Positions 10,598 through 22,035 of a stretch of DNA of 64,000 bases are shown here, piece after piece. Position 1 is the stretch's first letter. Every line of letters begins with the position of its first letter. The position numbers were made by a program, and so were the translations under genes. Source of the stretch: Chrysaora quinquecirrha (lineage: Eukaryota; Cnidaria; Scyphozoa; Semaeostomeae; Pelagiidae); the NCBI GenBank assembly GCA_014526335.1, contig JACTAT010000010.1, positions 4,550,282 to 4,614,281 of the forward strand, in the 5' to 3' direction. The notes beneath the pieces were generated by a model. That model made no database searches and was not told the DNA's origin. It was given only the letters and a program-made list of their open reading frames with translations.

Positions 10598-13500
10598 AGA
10601 TTCGAGGAAAAGAGAAAGATATCGCAAAGAATCCTACAAACAACCGTCTGTATCTCATCATAGCATTAGTTGCAGTAGCTGCTTGTATATGGTTAATTTC
10701 AACCAATCTCGGTTTTAATTCATCTATGATAACCCAGAAAAGCCAAAACGAGGGATCTAAAACTAACAAAAATAATGACGGGACTGTTAAAATAAAAGAT
10801 ATAACCAACAAATATGACAAGAAACTAGTAAAAGAACTAGATAAAGCACAGAAAATTCTGGATAAAGGCAACGTCGAGAAGGCTCTGCAAGAGTTTAGTT
10901 ACTTGTCTTCAAATCACCCAAACAGCCCACGTGCGAGATACGGCAAGGCCCAGGCTCTTGATAAGAACGCTGATAAGCAACGAAGCAATAGCCTCGTTTT
11001 GGAAGCAGTCAAAGTTTACAGAGAGGTTGCTGAAGTAGATAATTGTCCGAAAGAATTGAAAAAGCTCTCACTCAAGAGAGCTGCTGACAGGCTTCAATTT
11101 CTTGGAAAACACAACCAAGCTTCTCGTGTTCTTGAGTTGCTGTCAAGTTATTTTCCTAAAGATGCAGAGCTCAAAAATGACCTTGGGATACAGTTTTTGT
11201 ACACTGGTGACAACGATAAAGCTCTCAAAGTTTTGAAAGAGGTAAGGCTAGATAGGCAATGCGCTCTTTTTCACGGCATTGTACTTTTATTTATCGTTCA
11301 TTCATCCATTCACTTTTATACAGTCTATTTAGACTTGTTAATTTAATCGTAGTTATCGCTATTGAATTGAATTGCAGGACCCTCAAACCACCCAAGCGAA
11401 CAACAACAACACCTGACTTAAGCTAACAACAACAGCAACAATTCAATTAAATTCAATGAGAGTGGCAGTTAGGGACTTTGGAAAGGTCTACAGTCTATTG
11501 ACACTACGAAAGTTCCAAATCACCAAGAATACTTAAAAACGTGACACAAAAACCTAGCACTTGGAACTTTGAGTATTTGTGTGATAATTTTTAGAGTATT
11601 TGAACGTCAGAAATACATAGAAGGGAAATGATTAATTGCGGGGAGAAAGTGACGCTGGATTAGTGTTGTGTTTTGAATACCAGTGAGTGAATAGTTAGGT
11701 GACCGACAGGATAAGCGGAGAAGGATGGCAGTCCTAGCGAGAAAACGAACTCTATCTGCCTGCAGCGCGCTGATTTTGGACCTTGATGCAGAGATATTCG
11801 AAGACCCCTTAGTCCCTGGCCAAACGATCAAACATTGTTTGTTAAACATCTCATCTGAAATTTGATTGCCAAACAAAACGCTTGACCGTTTGGTCGCGTC
11901 GCAAAACGTTGCATGTTACACATTTTGTGCTTGTTAAAAGCAGAACTTTTTGTGAAGTTTCTCATGAACATCGCTAAGCAAATTTCGCGTGTCGAGCAAT
12001 GTTTGAAGACCTCGTTTGTGACGTAGCTAAACGGTCAAACATTATCTGTAAACAAATCTTAAATGATTGACCAACAATGTTTGTTAATTTTCCAGGGCCT
12101 AAGTGTCACATAGACCTTGTCCTGCCGGTTCTACAAAAAGCTTCACTCAATTTTTCAGACAGTGTGTTTTGTGATGTACCGTGTGAGATGCAATTTTCAA
12201 CGACTTCAAACCTTTCTACCTGAAGAAATTGTCCATTTATATGTATATATATGTTTTTTCGCTGCATTCTTTTCTAGGTCTTGAAACTCAGTCCAGACAA
12301 TGGTTGCGCGAAATCTCACATCGGGTTCATCTTGAAAACTCAAAACAAATTGAAGGAGTCAATTCCGTATTTAGAAGAGGGTCTTCAAAGTGGACATCCA
12401 AGATCCGAGCAAGGGAACTTCTATTTTCATCTAGGTGATGCATATCAAAGACTTGGAAATCGCACTGCAGTAAGTTATGTTGATTCTATTTGCAGGGTCG
12501 AAGTTAGCTACATATATTACTGTTGTACGTTAACCGAGATTTTATAGAATCCTCCATAGGGGATAATGGTTACACTAGCAGCAATTTGAAACTAGCACCC
12601 CGGGGGCTACATGGCATTTGGACCGACGGGAACAGGCCGTCCCGATTTTACGAACCCATCCACTAATAATGTAGACACAGACACCATATTACAAGTAATA
12701 GTCAGCGGAATATGGCAGTAGTAAGACTTTCTAGGCCCAATTATTCCTTGAAATTATACTAAGAACATCTTTGACGCGACTTTAACAATACTTTGCCTCG
12801 AATATATTGGATTTTGGTTAAAATCGTACCCATATTTAGAAAATTTCAAGGCAAAAACCCACCCACCTACAATCTTGTACAAAATATTTGGAACAAGGCA
12901 TTTTCTCCAAGGAATTTGGCCCATCCCATTGATTTTCTACTTCCATAACTCCAATTACCCCCAACACAATGTTGGTAGTAGAGCAAGACAACTTTTGTTT
13001 GAAAAAACACTGTAACGGGGGGGGAGGGGGAATCAATAGATAATAGCAGACTATTTAGACCGTTCCAATATATTTTGTCCATGATTGTAGGCGGCACATA
13101 CCCGTACTCAATTTATTTTAAGTACCCCTCCCCTTTGGACTACCGCCAAGGATGCGAACCAGATTCGAGGGTAGTGGCGTAGGGAATTTAAGTTAAAGCA
13201 TAGTCAATAGGTTAAAGGGGCAGAGCCGGTAAAGCGAGCAAAGCAAAAAATTTTGGTGTCCGTATGGGTGTGAAAGCAGGCCAAAAGAGCTCACTTTGCC
13301 CGGATTTAGAAGCATTCGTATTAAGCGCAAACGGCCTCAATTAAAACCGTCTTATATAGCTTTATTTTCAATTACTAGTAGATTGTTACCCATCTTTTCA
13401 TTACCTTAGTTCACTTGGAAATCATTTATGGATCTTCTAGGCATACCGTGTATACGAGACTGGAGCAAAGCGAGGCTTCTTACTGTCAGCAATGCAACGG

Positions 13501-15822
13501 TCCCTGTACAATGCTGATACCAAACTGAAAGCCCAGCCATGGTGGAGACACAAAGAAACTGGCTATGCAAAGGATATTGCGTATGGTTATTCATTTAATC
13601 ATATTTATAAAACCTAGCAAGGTGGATCACTATCCATATAATTCTGTCGCGTGCGCGACTTGTTGCGATCGACTTTGGATCTGCGCATGCGTATTTCGAA
13701 GACCTGCTTGGTCTGAGCGCGTATTTGCGGGAAAAGTAAAGACCCTTATTAAGGCTGATAAAAAAGTAAAGGCCGATTTAAGTTAAAGCGAAGCCGGTTG
13801 TATGACAGGATATCCAACAAATCAAGCATAATCGCAGCCCCTGTGGTGCTTGTCCACTTGACGTATTACACCAGTAGCTATTGAATTGAATTGCTGGACG
13901 CTCAAACCACAGAAGCCAACAACAACAACGTCAATTCAATGTGAGCGAAAGTTAGGGGCTTGGGAAACAAGTAAACTTGTCCGCAATGAGTAGTGCCTAG
14001 TGCGGATTGATCTGTTCTAAAAAAACAAATATTTCTTTTAGAACACTTGAGTCAAAATGGAAGGTAATCCGAGACGAGGCTGTTGGATTACTATCAAGAA
14101 CAGGAAACAATGGTTTTGCAAAAGAGGCTGAGGGTCTTCGAGACAGCGGGGACTGGAGACAATTAACTTTATACGCGAAAGGAAGAATGGATCGTAATGG
14201 TTGTAACAGGGCGCCCAAAACATGTGAAATAATTAGACAGATGACAGCTGCCACAAGTTGTAAACGTGGGCAGGTAGGCCAAACTTGAAATTGAGACTCT
14301 TTTTAGACTTATTAGAGTAGACTTATTGCTTGAGTTGTTAGTTTCCGCTCCTCCACCACACCAACGCCCCGCTACAACTACAGTTTGATTTTGAGCGATC
14401 TCATTTTAGTGTTTAGAATTGCATCCTTGAAAGCAAGCCTCGTTTCAAATTTCCGTAATGTCATGACTCCCAGTTTGATCGATTTCGATTTTGAGATGCT
14501 CTCGGTTTGACGAGCGATAACTGTTATTGATGTCATAAGTCTATACGAGTCCCACTCCGAGGCTACCTGCAGTTGAGTTGTTGTTGTATTTTATGACGCG
14601 GTCTTTGCCATTCAACTATAAATAAAAAGAGTCTTTCCCCAACTATTATAGTTCAATGGTCTCTGCAATTAGTGGGATGAATGTAACAAGCCTAAGTTTT
14701 CATTAAAATTAAAGGGATCGAGAATTAAATTGTTTCCCCGATTATTATTGCCTCTTAGTAACCCCCTCCCATGCACTTCGAAAAATTCATTTAGCTTTTT
14801 CCACCATTAGATAAAGTTTTCCGTGATGTACCCTGGCACACATGTATGGCCTCATACTGGTCCTACGAACTGCCGACTCCGGGCGCATCTTGGATTGGTT
14901 ATTCCGAAAGATGTTTACATAACAGCCGGGGGCGAAACAAGGTAAGCTAATCAGCTTGTGTATCGTATTTGACAGCTTATTCATTTACAGTTTGAGTAGA
15001 CTTATTGCTTGGGTCGTTACTTTCCGCTCCTCCACAACACCAACACCCCTCTACAACTACATCCAAAATTTCTTGAATTCAAAATACCTTTTGGAACACT
15101 CTCCACCTTGTACTTTGAATTGAGCAAAAAATTAGCTTTGTTCTTTATGCGAAGCTGTGACGAAGCTTTCCCTCCATTTTGCAAACACAGACCTGGTGTT
15201 ATCCTGGGGTGTCACATTTTCGGAAAAATAAACGGAAAATTTCATATGGAAGATCGATATAGCTGAATGAGCCAATCAGAATGCGACATCTCGACATTTC
15301 CCGGGGAAGCTGACCAGTTTTTCAGCTAATCGTTTATGAGTCCCAGTTTGAGCGATCTCATTTTAGTGTTGGCCTCGGTCTCATGAGCGATAACTGGGAC
15401 TCGAGTATTAAGTCTACATTTTGAGAACAGTGTTTGGTCGTTACGTCACAAAACATTATTTGACAAGCATAAATAAGAAGAACTCTGCGCAATGTCTTTG
15501 AAAAAGTTGAAAACACTTTATGTTTAACGGGCATTGTTTTCATTTCATTGTTTTGCTGCGTGACCAAACGGGAAAATATTTTGCTTGACAGACAAATTTT
15601 AAATGTTCAACAAACAATGTTTGATTGTTTGACCTGGGCCTAAATCAGTTGATTTTCCTTTTCAATTTTAGAACTTGGCAAGAAGGAAAAGTCTTGGTTT
15701 TCGACGATTCTTTTGAACATGAAGTCTGGCATAATGGAACATCTTTTCGATTGATTTTGATCATTGATTTCTGGCATCCTGAGCTTAACGAAAGACAGAA
15801 AATGGAACTTAGTCCGATTTAA
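10598..15822 (+). CDS. ASPH: Aspartyl/asparaginyl beta-hydroxylase, 5' exon missing
   Basis: ASPH is an ER type II membrane dioxygenase (Fe2+, 2-oxoglutarate) that hydroxylates Asp/Asn in EGF-like domains. Exons: 10598-11241, 12278-12469, 13441-13580, 14042-14273, 14811-14941 and 15672-15822 (TAA at the end). All junctions are GT-AG and phases close. The first listed exon opens with a charged stretch (RGKEKD), then a hydrophobic anchor (YLIIALVAVAACIWLI), a Lys/Asn-rich linker, and the TPR-like region (SPRARYGKAQALDKNADKQR, LKNDLG..FLYTGDNDKA). Later exons give GFILKTQNKLKESIPYLEEG, SLYN...LKAQPWW..KETGY, GDW.Q.TLY..GR...C..APKTC, GTHVWPHTGPTNCRLR.HLGL and FDDSFEHEVW. The iron-binding His in WPH and in FEHEVW are both present. 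The coding start must lie in an upstream exon that I could not identify; the first exon starts two bases into a codon. It lacks the long acidic luminal segment of vertebrate ASPH. Confidence 0.95.
11345..11485. repeat. CAA-rich interspersed repeat, partner of 13855-13980
   Basis: Both share TATTGAATTGAATTGC(A/T)GGAC, CTCAAACCAC, AACAACAACAAC, TCAATTCAAT and GAGAGTGGCAGTTAGGG-like words in the same order. Each lies in an ASPH intron. The TTATCGCTATTG start resembles the TTATCGCT termini of family B elements. Confidence 0.6.
11808..12102. mobile_element. TTAA-type foldback MITE, family A
   Basis: Left end CCCTGGCCAAACGATCAAAC followed by ATTGTTTGTTAAACAT; right end ACCAACAATGTTTGTTAATT then TTCCAGGGCCTAAG. 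Internal TTTGGTCGCGTCGCAAAACG and AAACGGTCAAACATT are family words. Located in the first ASPH intron of the window. Confidence 0.85.
12836..13440. other. ASPH intron, no element assigned
   Basis: Includes a G run (ACGGGGGGGGAGGGGG, about 13013-13028) and low-complexity stretches such as CCCACCCACC. The G run could form a quadruplex on the plus strand. I see no coding exon or recognised repeat here. Confidence 0.3.
13855..13985. repeat. CAA-rich interspersed repeat, partner of 11345-11485
   Basis: Carries TATTGAATTGAATTGCTGGA, CTCAAACCACAGAAGCCAAC, AACAACAACG and TCAATTCAATGTGAGCGAAA, matching the copy one ASPH intron upstream. Confidence 0.6.
14308..14560. mobile_element. GACTTATT...TTATCGC MITE (family B)
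   Basis: Contains GAGTAGACTTATTGCTTGAG, TTTCCGCTCCTCCACCACAC, GAGCGATCTCATTTTAGTG and, at the far end, GACGAGCGATAACTG...ATAAGTCTA. The same modules recur at 14995-15412, 37171-37216, 53165-53485 and 61683-61811. Ends are inverted (AGACTTAT / ATAAGTCT). Confidence 0.65.
14995..15412. mobile_element. MITE family B, second copy in ASPH
   Basis: Begins GAGTAGACTTATTGCTTGGG and TTTCCGCTCCTCCACAACAC, ends GCGATAACTGGGACTCGAGTATTAAGTCTA. The middle includes a unique segment with ACCAATC-type words (GAGCCAATCAGAATGC) that is also found in the segmental duplication near 37295 and 40398. Confidence 0.65.
15413..15643. mobile_element. TTAA-type MITE family A, abutting a family B element
   Basis: Right end AACAAACAATGTTTGATTGT then TTGACCTGGGCCTAA. 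The left end is missing its CCAAACGATC terminus and joins directly to the family B element, suggesting insertion or truncation at the junction. It ends about 30 bases before the last ASPH exon. Confidence 0.75.
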
Positions 15823-15964
15823 AAGGGCGAATAAGGTTGCGTTCCCACTAACCCAGAGCCTGGAAGTGAGGGAAAATAAGCTAATCGTTAAGACATTTGC
15901 TTCAGTAAAAACTTATAAGAAATGAATACTTGTGTAGAGCACCGTTGTATTTGTTTAGGCAAGG

Positions 15965-16215
15965 CTACTTAAAGCCCTGGCGAAACATTCAAACTTTGTT
16001 GGAGAAACATTTGAAATTTGATTGTTAAACAAATTGATTGACACAATGCAAACGTTGTTGGCCATGCGGTTGGCCAAATGTGACCAACAGAAATGCTTTC
16101 AAAGTTTTCAAAAACCATTGCTTTCAGGCCCCCTTTCAAATTTTGCTTATCAAGCAATGTTTCGTGACGTGGCCAAACGGACAAACATTGCTTGTGAAGC
16201 ATATCTCTAATGTTT
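15965..16215. mobile_element. TTAA-type MITE family A in ASPH 3' flank
   Basis: Begins CTTAAAGCCCTGGCGAAACATTC and ends AAACGGACAAACATTGCTTG then TTTGACCGGTTTC. It lies 140-390 bases after the ASPH stop, so it may be transcribed as part of the 3' UTR. Confidence 0.8.
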
Positions 16216-16336
16216 GACCGGTTTCACTAGCCAAAAGACAGTTGTGTGTCCCCAGTTTCCACAAGAACTTTATGGGTAAGCTCTGCTTTAGTGGAGACGC
16301 AGCCTTAGAAAATATAGCTCGCTAAATTTAAATTGG

Positions 16337-16601
16337 AATAAATTTTTACTGTTTATGCTTTTATTTGAGAACAGAGAAAAGTAAAGGACATTAAGAACTT
16401 CTTCATTATTAACTTTCAAAACGATTTTGACTTCGGATAATATATGCTGCCAGCACCATCAAATCAACTCTGGAGTTTTTATGTTTAATGAAGTTTTTTG
16501 GCTAATGAATAGCAAGGTTTATACCTAAAGATGTGAAATATTAATAAAATCGTTAATTCAGTGCATGTTTAAATTGTCATACATGGATTGATTCCAATAA
16601 A
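16337..16601 (+). promoter_or_regulatory. Candidate ASPH polyadenylation signals
   Basis: AATAAA occurs at 16337-16342, 16543-16548 and 16596-16601, about 0.5-0.8 kb after the ASPH stop. Which, if any, is used cannot be told from the sequence. If they are used, the family A MITE at 15965-16215 would be in the mature 3' UTR. Confidence 0.4.
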
Positions 16602-16689
16602 ACTTGAAAATATGTTTTTTACTCATCCTAAAACTGGCAATATGTTCCGTCGTAAATCCTCAGATTGGTCCACCCAAATTGACCCCCCC

Positions 16690-16865
16690 CCCCCTGCTTG
16701 CCTAACAGAAGTTGTTAAGCAATGCTTTTGAAAAGTTCGAAAACATTTTTTGCCTTTTTGCTCGATGCAAACAAAAGATTATTTACAAGCAATGTTTTGT
16801 GACGCGGTAAAACATTTTGCTTGAAAACAAAGTTTCAAATGTTTGACAAAAATTCTTTAACGTTC
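16690..16865. mobile_element. Family A MITE fragment next to a C run
   Basis: After a run of about 13 C (around 16682-16694) come AGAAGTTGTTAAGCAATGCT, AAGCAATGTTTTGTGACGCG and AAATGTTTGACAAAAATTC, family A words. Outer termini are not recognisable. Confidence 0.6.
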
Positions 16866-17159
16866 AGTTGGAAAACACAGCAGCTATTGAAGAAGAAAAA
16901 AAAACACTTCTATTCCAGAGGTTAGAAAACTTTTATCGAAGAATTATTTTCACACATATTTACTTCCAAACGTTTATTAAATACATAAACTATGTACACT
17001 TAATGGTAACAATCTTGATACAACTATTTATAATATTAAATGACAGTTTTTAGAGTTTCACTCGTTATTAAAAATCTGTAGTTTAAATCTAAAGGGATTA
17101 ACAGCGATATGGCTAGAACTTAAATTATTATTAGTAAAAACATAAACGTACAAGAAAAT

Positions 17160-17970
17160 TTAAGAAGGTAGGAAAAGGTTCTGGAATACAAAACACAGGT
17201 GTGTTAAACGAAGACACATCAAACTGTGTTTACAAAACAGCTTTGGAATAGATTTTGGCAGGCCTAAACAAATTGTTGTAGGAAAAAAATTCAGTATAGC
17301 GATTGAAGCCCAGAAACTAGCGATTAAGTAAAACAGTCGCACAAGATTGAAACAAAAGTACGGAATGTAAACAGATAAAGCAATGTTTACCAAACAATTT
17401 TGGCTCAATTAATGGTTTGTTAAAGTTGTTTACCATCTTAAATGAGGCTAAACAGCAAAGGAAATGGATAATGGCCTAAAAATAGATGTAAGATGAAATG
17501 TAAACACATCGAACTTGTCTGTAACACAACTTTGTTTCAAAAAGTGTTTGAGAAACAGTGTTATCATAAAAAGTCAAGCTGAACATCTAAGAAATCAAAT
17601 AAAAATCAATAAAATCGACTAACTGAAGATGAACAATTTCTGGAAACTTTTATGCAAAGGTGTGAAATGTAAACACGTCAAACTGTGTTTGCAAAACAAC
17701 TGCGATTCAGTAAATGTTTGAGAAACAGTGTTTTCATGAAAAGTCAAGCTGAAGATCTAAGGAATCAAATTAGAACCAATTATAGCAACCTGCTGAAGAT
17801 GAACAATTTCTGATAACTTTTATGCAAAGGTGTGAAATGTAGACACGTCAAACTAAGTTTGCGAAACAACTGCAATTCAATAAATGTTTGAGAATAGTTT
17901 TTCATGAAAAGTTAGGCTGAAGATCTAAGGAATCAAATAAAAACTATTGAACCAATAAAAGCAACCAAAC
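17160..17970. repeat. ~170-bp tandem repeat, three clear copies
   Basis: Units starting near 17490, 17663 and 17830 share GTGAAATGTAAACACGTCAA, AAATGTTTGAGAAACAGTG, CATGAAAAGTCAAGCTGAAG and TCTAAGGAATCAAAT. A weaker relative with AGACACATCAAACTGTG lies near 17200. The array is downstream of the Kelch gene stop and may lie in its 3' UTR or intergenic DNA. Confidence 0.75.
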
Positions 17971-18280
17971 GCAAAAGAACCAGGAAATTCTATTAAAATA
18001 ACATCACAAAGACTTCAAATTATACTTCTTAAAAACAATTAGCTATAAAAATACAACGAACAAACATAACAGAAAAACAAAAATAGGATGTTAAGGAATA
18101 AAAACAAAAATAGGGCTATTTTCTGTTAAAAGTTAGAAATTAATTTATTTAGTGTCAAAATACCTATTTGAGACTGGGAATTGTAAAGTATGTAAGGACT
18201 GTAAGGAATATGCGACCACAGTCCCACAGTCAAAACGATGTCAGTTCAGACTAAGAGCTTACATGATAACGAGGCTATAA

Positions 18281-21200
18281 TCACATGACAGCTCCTCCAC
18301 AGCCAGCTCTTGAAATATTCATATTACTCACATGTCGCCATTTGTCTTCATCCGGGTCATACATTTCCACACTGCTCAAGCGATTTGCGCCATCGAATCC
18401 ACCAAGTACTATTATCTTATTGTTCAATACGCCAGCCGCCGGCCAGGAACGTGGCGTTATCATCGCCGAAACAGACGTCCATTGATCAGTCAAAGGGTTG
18501 TACCGCTCACATAAATCAAAGTAATTATCAGTGCTGCGATTCCGCCCGCCGATGGCGTAAACAAATCCGTTGAGGGCGGCAAGCACTAAACCAGAGCGTG
18601 ATTTTTCCAACTCAGCAACAAACGTCCATTCGTCTCGTTCCGGATCATAGCATTCAACCGAGGCACGGTCGCTATGGACGCCACGGTCGTATCCCCCAGC
18701 AACATACATGAGACCTGAGCAGGGAAATTTTAGACATTCAATTCGACGAGAAAGATTTTTAATAATGAATTGTGAATGAAAAACTTAGGATACGTAATTC
18801 TTATGAATATGCTACGAAAATTCGGAACATGCTGATTGAGTGACGATAAGACTTTTTCTACTCCTCGTTATAGAATCGAAAGAGCTGGGGACCCTTTCAA
18901 CCAATGATCGCCGGGAACATCCCTTTAAATAGCAATGTTAATATGAAAGATTTATTGAAATATCGGTATAATCAGCGCAATCCGCGCTAAGAGCTTTCGC
19001 GATGTGAAAATGAAATTCATTTATACTTTTCGTCATTAGCTCGACAAACTGACGAGTAGACAATGCTGTTCTGCGAATGGGTTGCAACGAAATCTTTCCT
19101 TTCGCGTGAAAAGCAAATCATTTTAATGCTCATAATGTGACGCTTATACAAAGCAATTTAATGATTTTTTCTAAAGCATTTCAGTTTGGGCTTCTTATGT
19201 CTAAAAAACAAGCACTGTTTACAGTGGTGTAGCCGACGGTGGTCACCTTTAGTTGATACCAGTAAGGGCCCCCACTGATAAGAGGCAGCAAGGGGCACCC
19301 AACCTTAGAATTATGGCATTATGAAATGATCTTTCTTGAAGAAATACGCTAAGTCATTGATGTTGCAAAGTTGATGCTTTAGAGCAGGGTTAGCTTGGCT
19401 TGTCTATAGCCATTTGTTTTTTATGTCATTTCATGGTGTAGAGTGGAATCTGACAAACAAAAATTAACATGTTGATACTAAATGCAACAGAAATACGAAC
19501 GTCCAAAAAGCTTCGGATATACTTGCGGTTACCTAGTCCCTATTTCCTAGTGCCTGGTCCCTATTTTCTAGCCCTACAGTTGACATCGCTATCTCTAACT
19601 CTCAAGGGAAACTGGAATTTGTCCGAGATAGCGAATGTTCGAAATAACGGATGCCCCATAAAAATTAAAAAGATTATAGTTTTTAAGTCAGAAAAGGAAC
19701 CCCTATTAACATGCAGGGTTACTGATCCCAAATTTCATCAAACAAGTCTGGTATTTTTTACATAGGAGTCAAAGCTCATCTGCTTTCATCCCTACTATTG
19801 GTGAAATTGAGATAACGGCGATGCAGCACATCTCAAAAGAGAACAGCTTCATCTATTGTATACATGGGCAGCATACCACTTATTTGCTGCCATTCCAGCT
19901 CCGCTAGGCGAACTTATACATATTTTAAGCCTGTCTCTTTATCCAGTTCAGCAGAAAATTTGGCAAAGTTCGAGATAAAGAGCAGGTTTTCATCCCTTGG
20001 AAATCGAAAATGGTTCGAGACAGCGAATGCTCGAGATAACGGGGTTCGAGAAAGCGGATGATTTTTCTATACAAACCCTTATACCAAAACGAGGGAAATG
20101 GAAAATCGTTCGAGATAGCGAATGTTCGAGATAGCGGGCAGTCGAGATAGCGGATGTCAACTGTATTTCCTATTTCAGCTTGAAAGGTCCTTATTAGACA
20201 TTGGTACAAGGGGCCCCAGTCCCTCTACGTCACTAAGGGCCCCACAGATCTCTGCTATGCCACTGACTGTTTATAAGCAAAAACTTTGTTACCAATTTAA
20301 CCAAGCCTTGACTGAAAGGTTAAATACTTTGTCGTTCCTCCTTCCCCTTTTCAGTGTTGTATCGGAAAGAATTAATGACATGATTGGGACTTCATAACAA
20401 ATTAATGATTTGTAATCTTTTCATTTTGATGTTTCACCTGGATATATAATTATGCAGGTGTCCAAACAAAGATAGGTTTCCTAAGCCAGGTTTATATCGA
20501 GATTGCGCACTGACAGAGCTAGTTGCCGACTGGTAATCGGCGATGTTTAAGAACTAATTTGTCGCAACTGACCTGTCGACATACGTGTTCTGGCAACTAG
20601 TTGGCAGCTAGTTCCTTTTTGATGGCAACTAGTCGGCGCAAGGTTCCAGAAATTTGGAATGTTCTACTTCTGCGATTAGTTGACAACTTATTCCCGCCAG
20701 TCGCAGTCGCAGTCAACTTGAACGCTCCGCTCGGCTATGGCGGGCGACGGGAATCAGTTGTCAACTCATCGCAGAAGTAGAACATGCCCAAATTTCTGGA
20801 ACTGTGCGCGGACTAGTTGCCGTCAAAATAGAACTAGCTGCCAACTAGTTGCCAGAGTGCGTATGTCGAAAATAGGCCAACAAGTTGGCTGAAAATAGGC
20901 CAACATGTTGGTACGGTTTGCCATACCATCACAACATCTGAAATTTGTTGGGTTGCTGACGTCATCTACAAATGATCTTTTGCAAACATGGCCGAAATGA
21001 AAGCGGCTGTTTGTTTATTGCTCGCTCTTTGGTTGGCGACGAAGATAAAAAACCCGTGGTCCAATTCAACCGTTCTCATTTTAAGGTCTCCGAAAAAGAA
21101 AGACATTAAAAATGTTGTTCCTTTAGCTACAGCTGCAGCCAACTGGGATCAACTGTATTCCATAAGTTCTGACAAACTGTTGAAATGTTGGCATAATTTA

Positions 21201-21998
21201 GCAGTTACAACTAGTTGGCGTCAGTTCTATCGTATAGTAGGTCGACATAGCCTTGCTTTATTTTTTCCAATGTTTGTGGCCAGAGAAAGCTCATTAACCT
21301 GCTAGCTATCTTGACCCATTCCACTAAAAATCGAAGTAGCTAGAAGATCGTATTTTATATTAATCTTTTCAACAGATGGGATTATTTGTGGTTGATAAAC
21401 ATGTATATGTTCTTTGAACCCGCACGGACATGAGGAAACATGCCAAATTCAGTGCTAAACGAATCATTGTAGTCAAAATTGCCAAAAATAAAATCAGGGA
21501 AGTTTAATTTATTGATTCTTATTATTAATGGGTGTGTGTCAGTTCGTTAGTAAGTTTGTAAGTTAGTCAACTAATTAGTTAATTAGTTTGCAAGTTATTC
21601 AGCTTGTTAGTTCTTCAGTAAGATAGTAAGATAATTAGGTATCTAGTTAACTAGTTAGTTAATCAGAATCAGCTACTTTGTTACTTAATTTGTTACGGAG
21701 CAGGATAGTCAGTTTATACATACGTTAGTTAGTTAGTGAGTCAATAGGTTTGTTTGTCGTCTAGTAGGTTAGTAAGTTAACTAGCTTGTTAGTTAGCTAG
21801 ATAATTAGTTAGTGAGTTTATAAGTTTTGTTAGTTGGCTAGTTAGTTAGTTAGTTAGATAGTTAGTTAGTGAGTTTATAAGTTTTGTTAGTTGGCTTGTT
21901 AGCTAGTTAGTTAGTTAGATAGTTAGTTAGTTAGGCAGCTAGTTAGTTAGTTAGTTAGATAGTTAGTTAGTGAGTTTATAAGTTTTGTTAGTTGGTTT

Positions 21999-22035
<37 letters not shown>

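Noticed and set aside
20988..21305. Possible small secreted protein starting MAEMKAAVCLLLALWLA
   Set aside because: The segment overlaps the body of a repeat family whose other copy (56600-56735) does not keep the frame.
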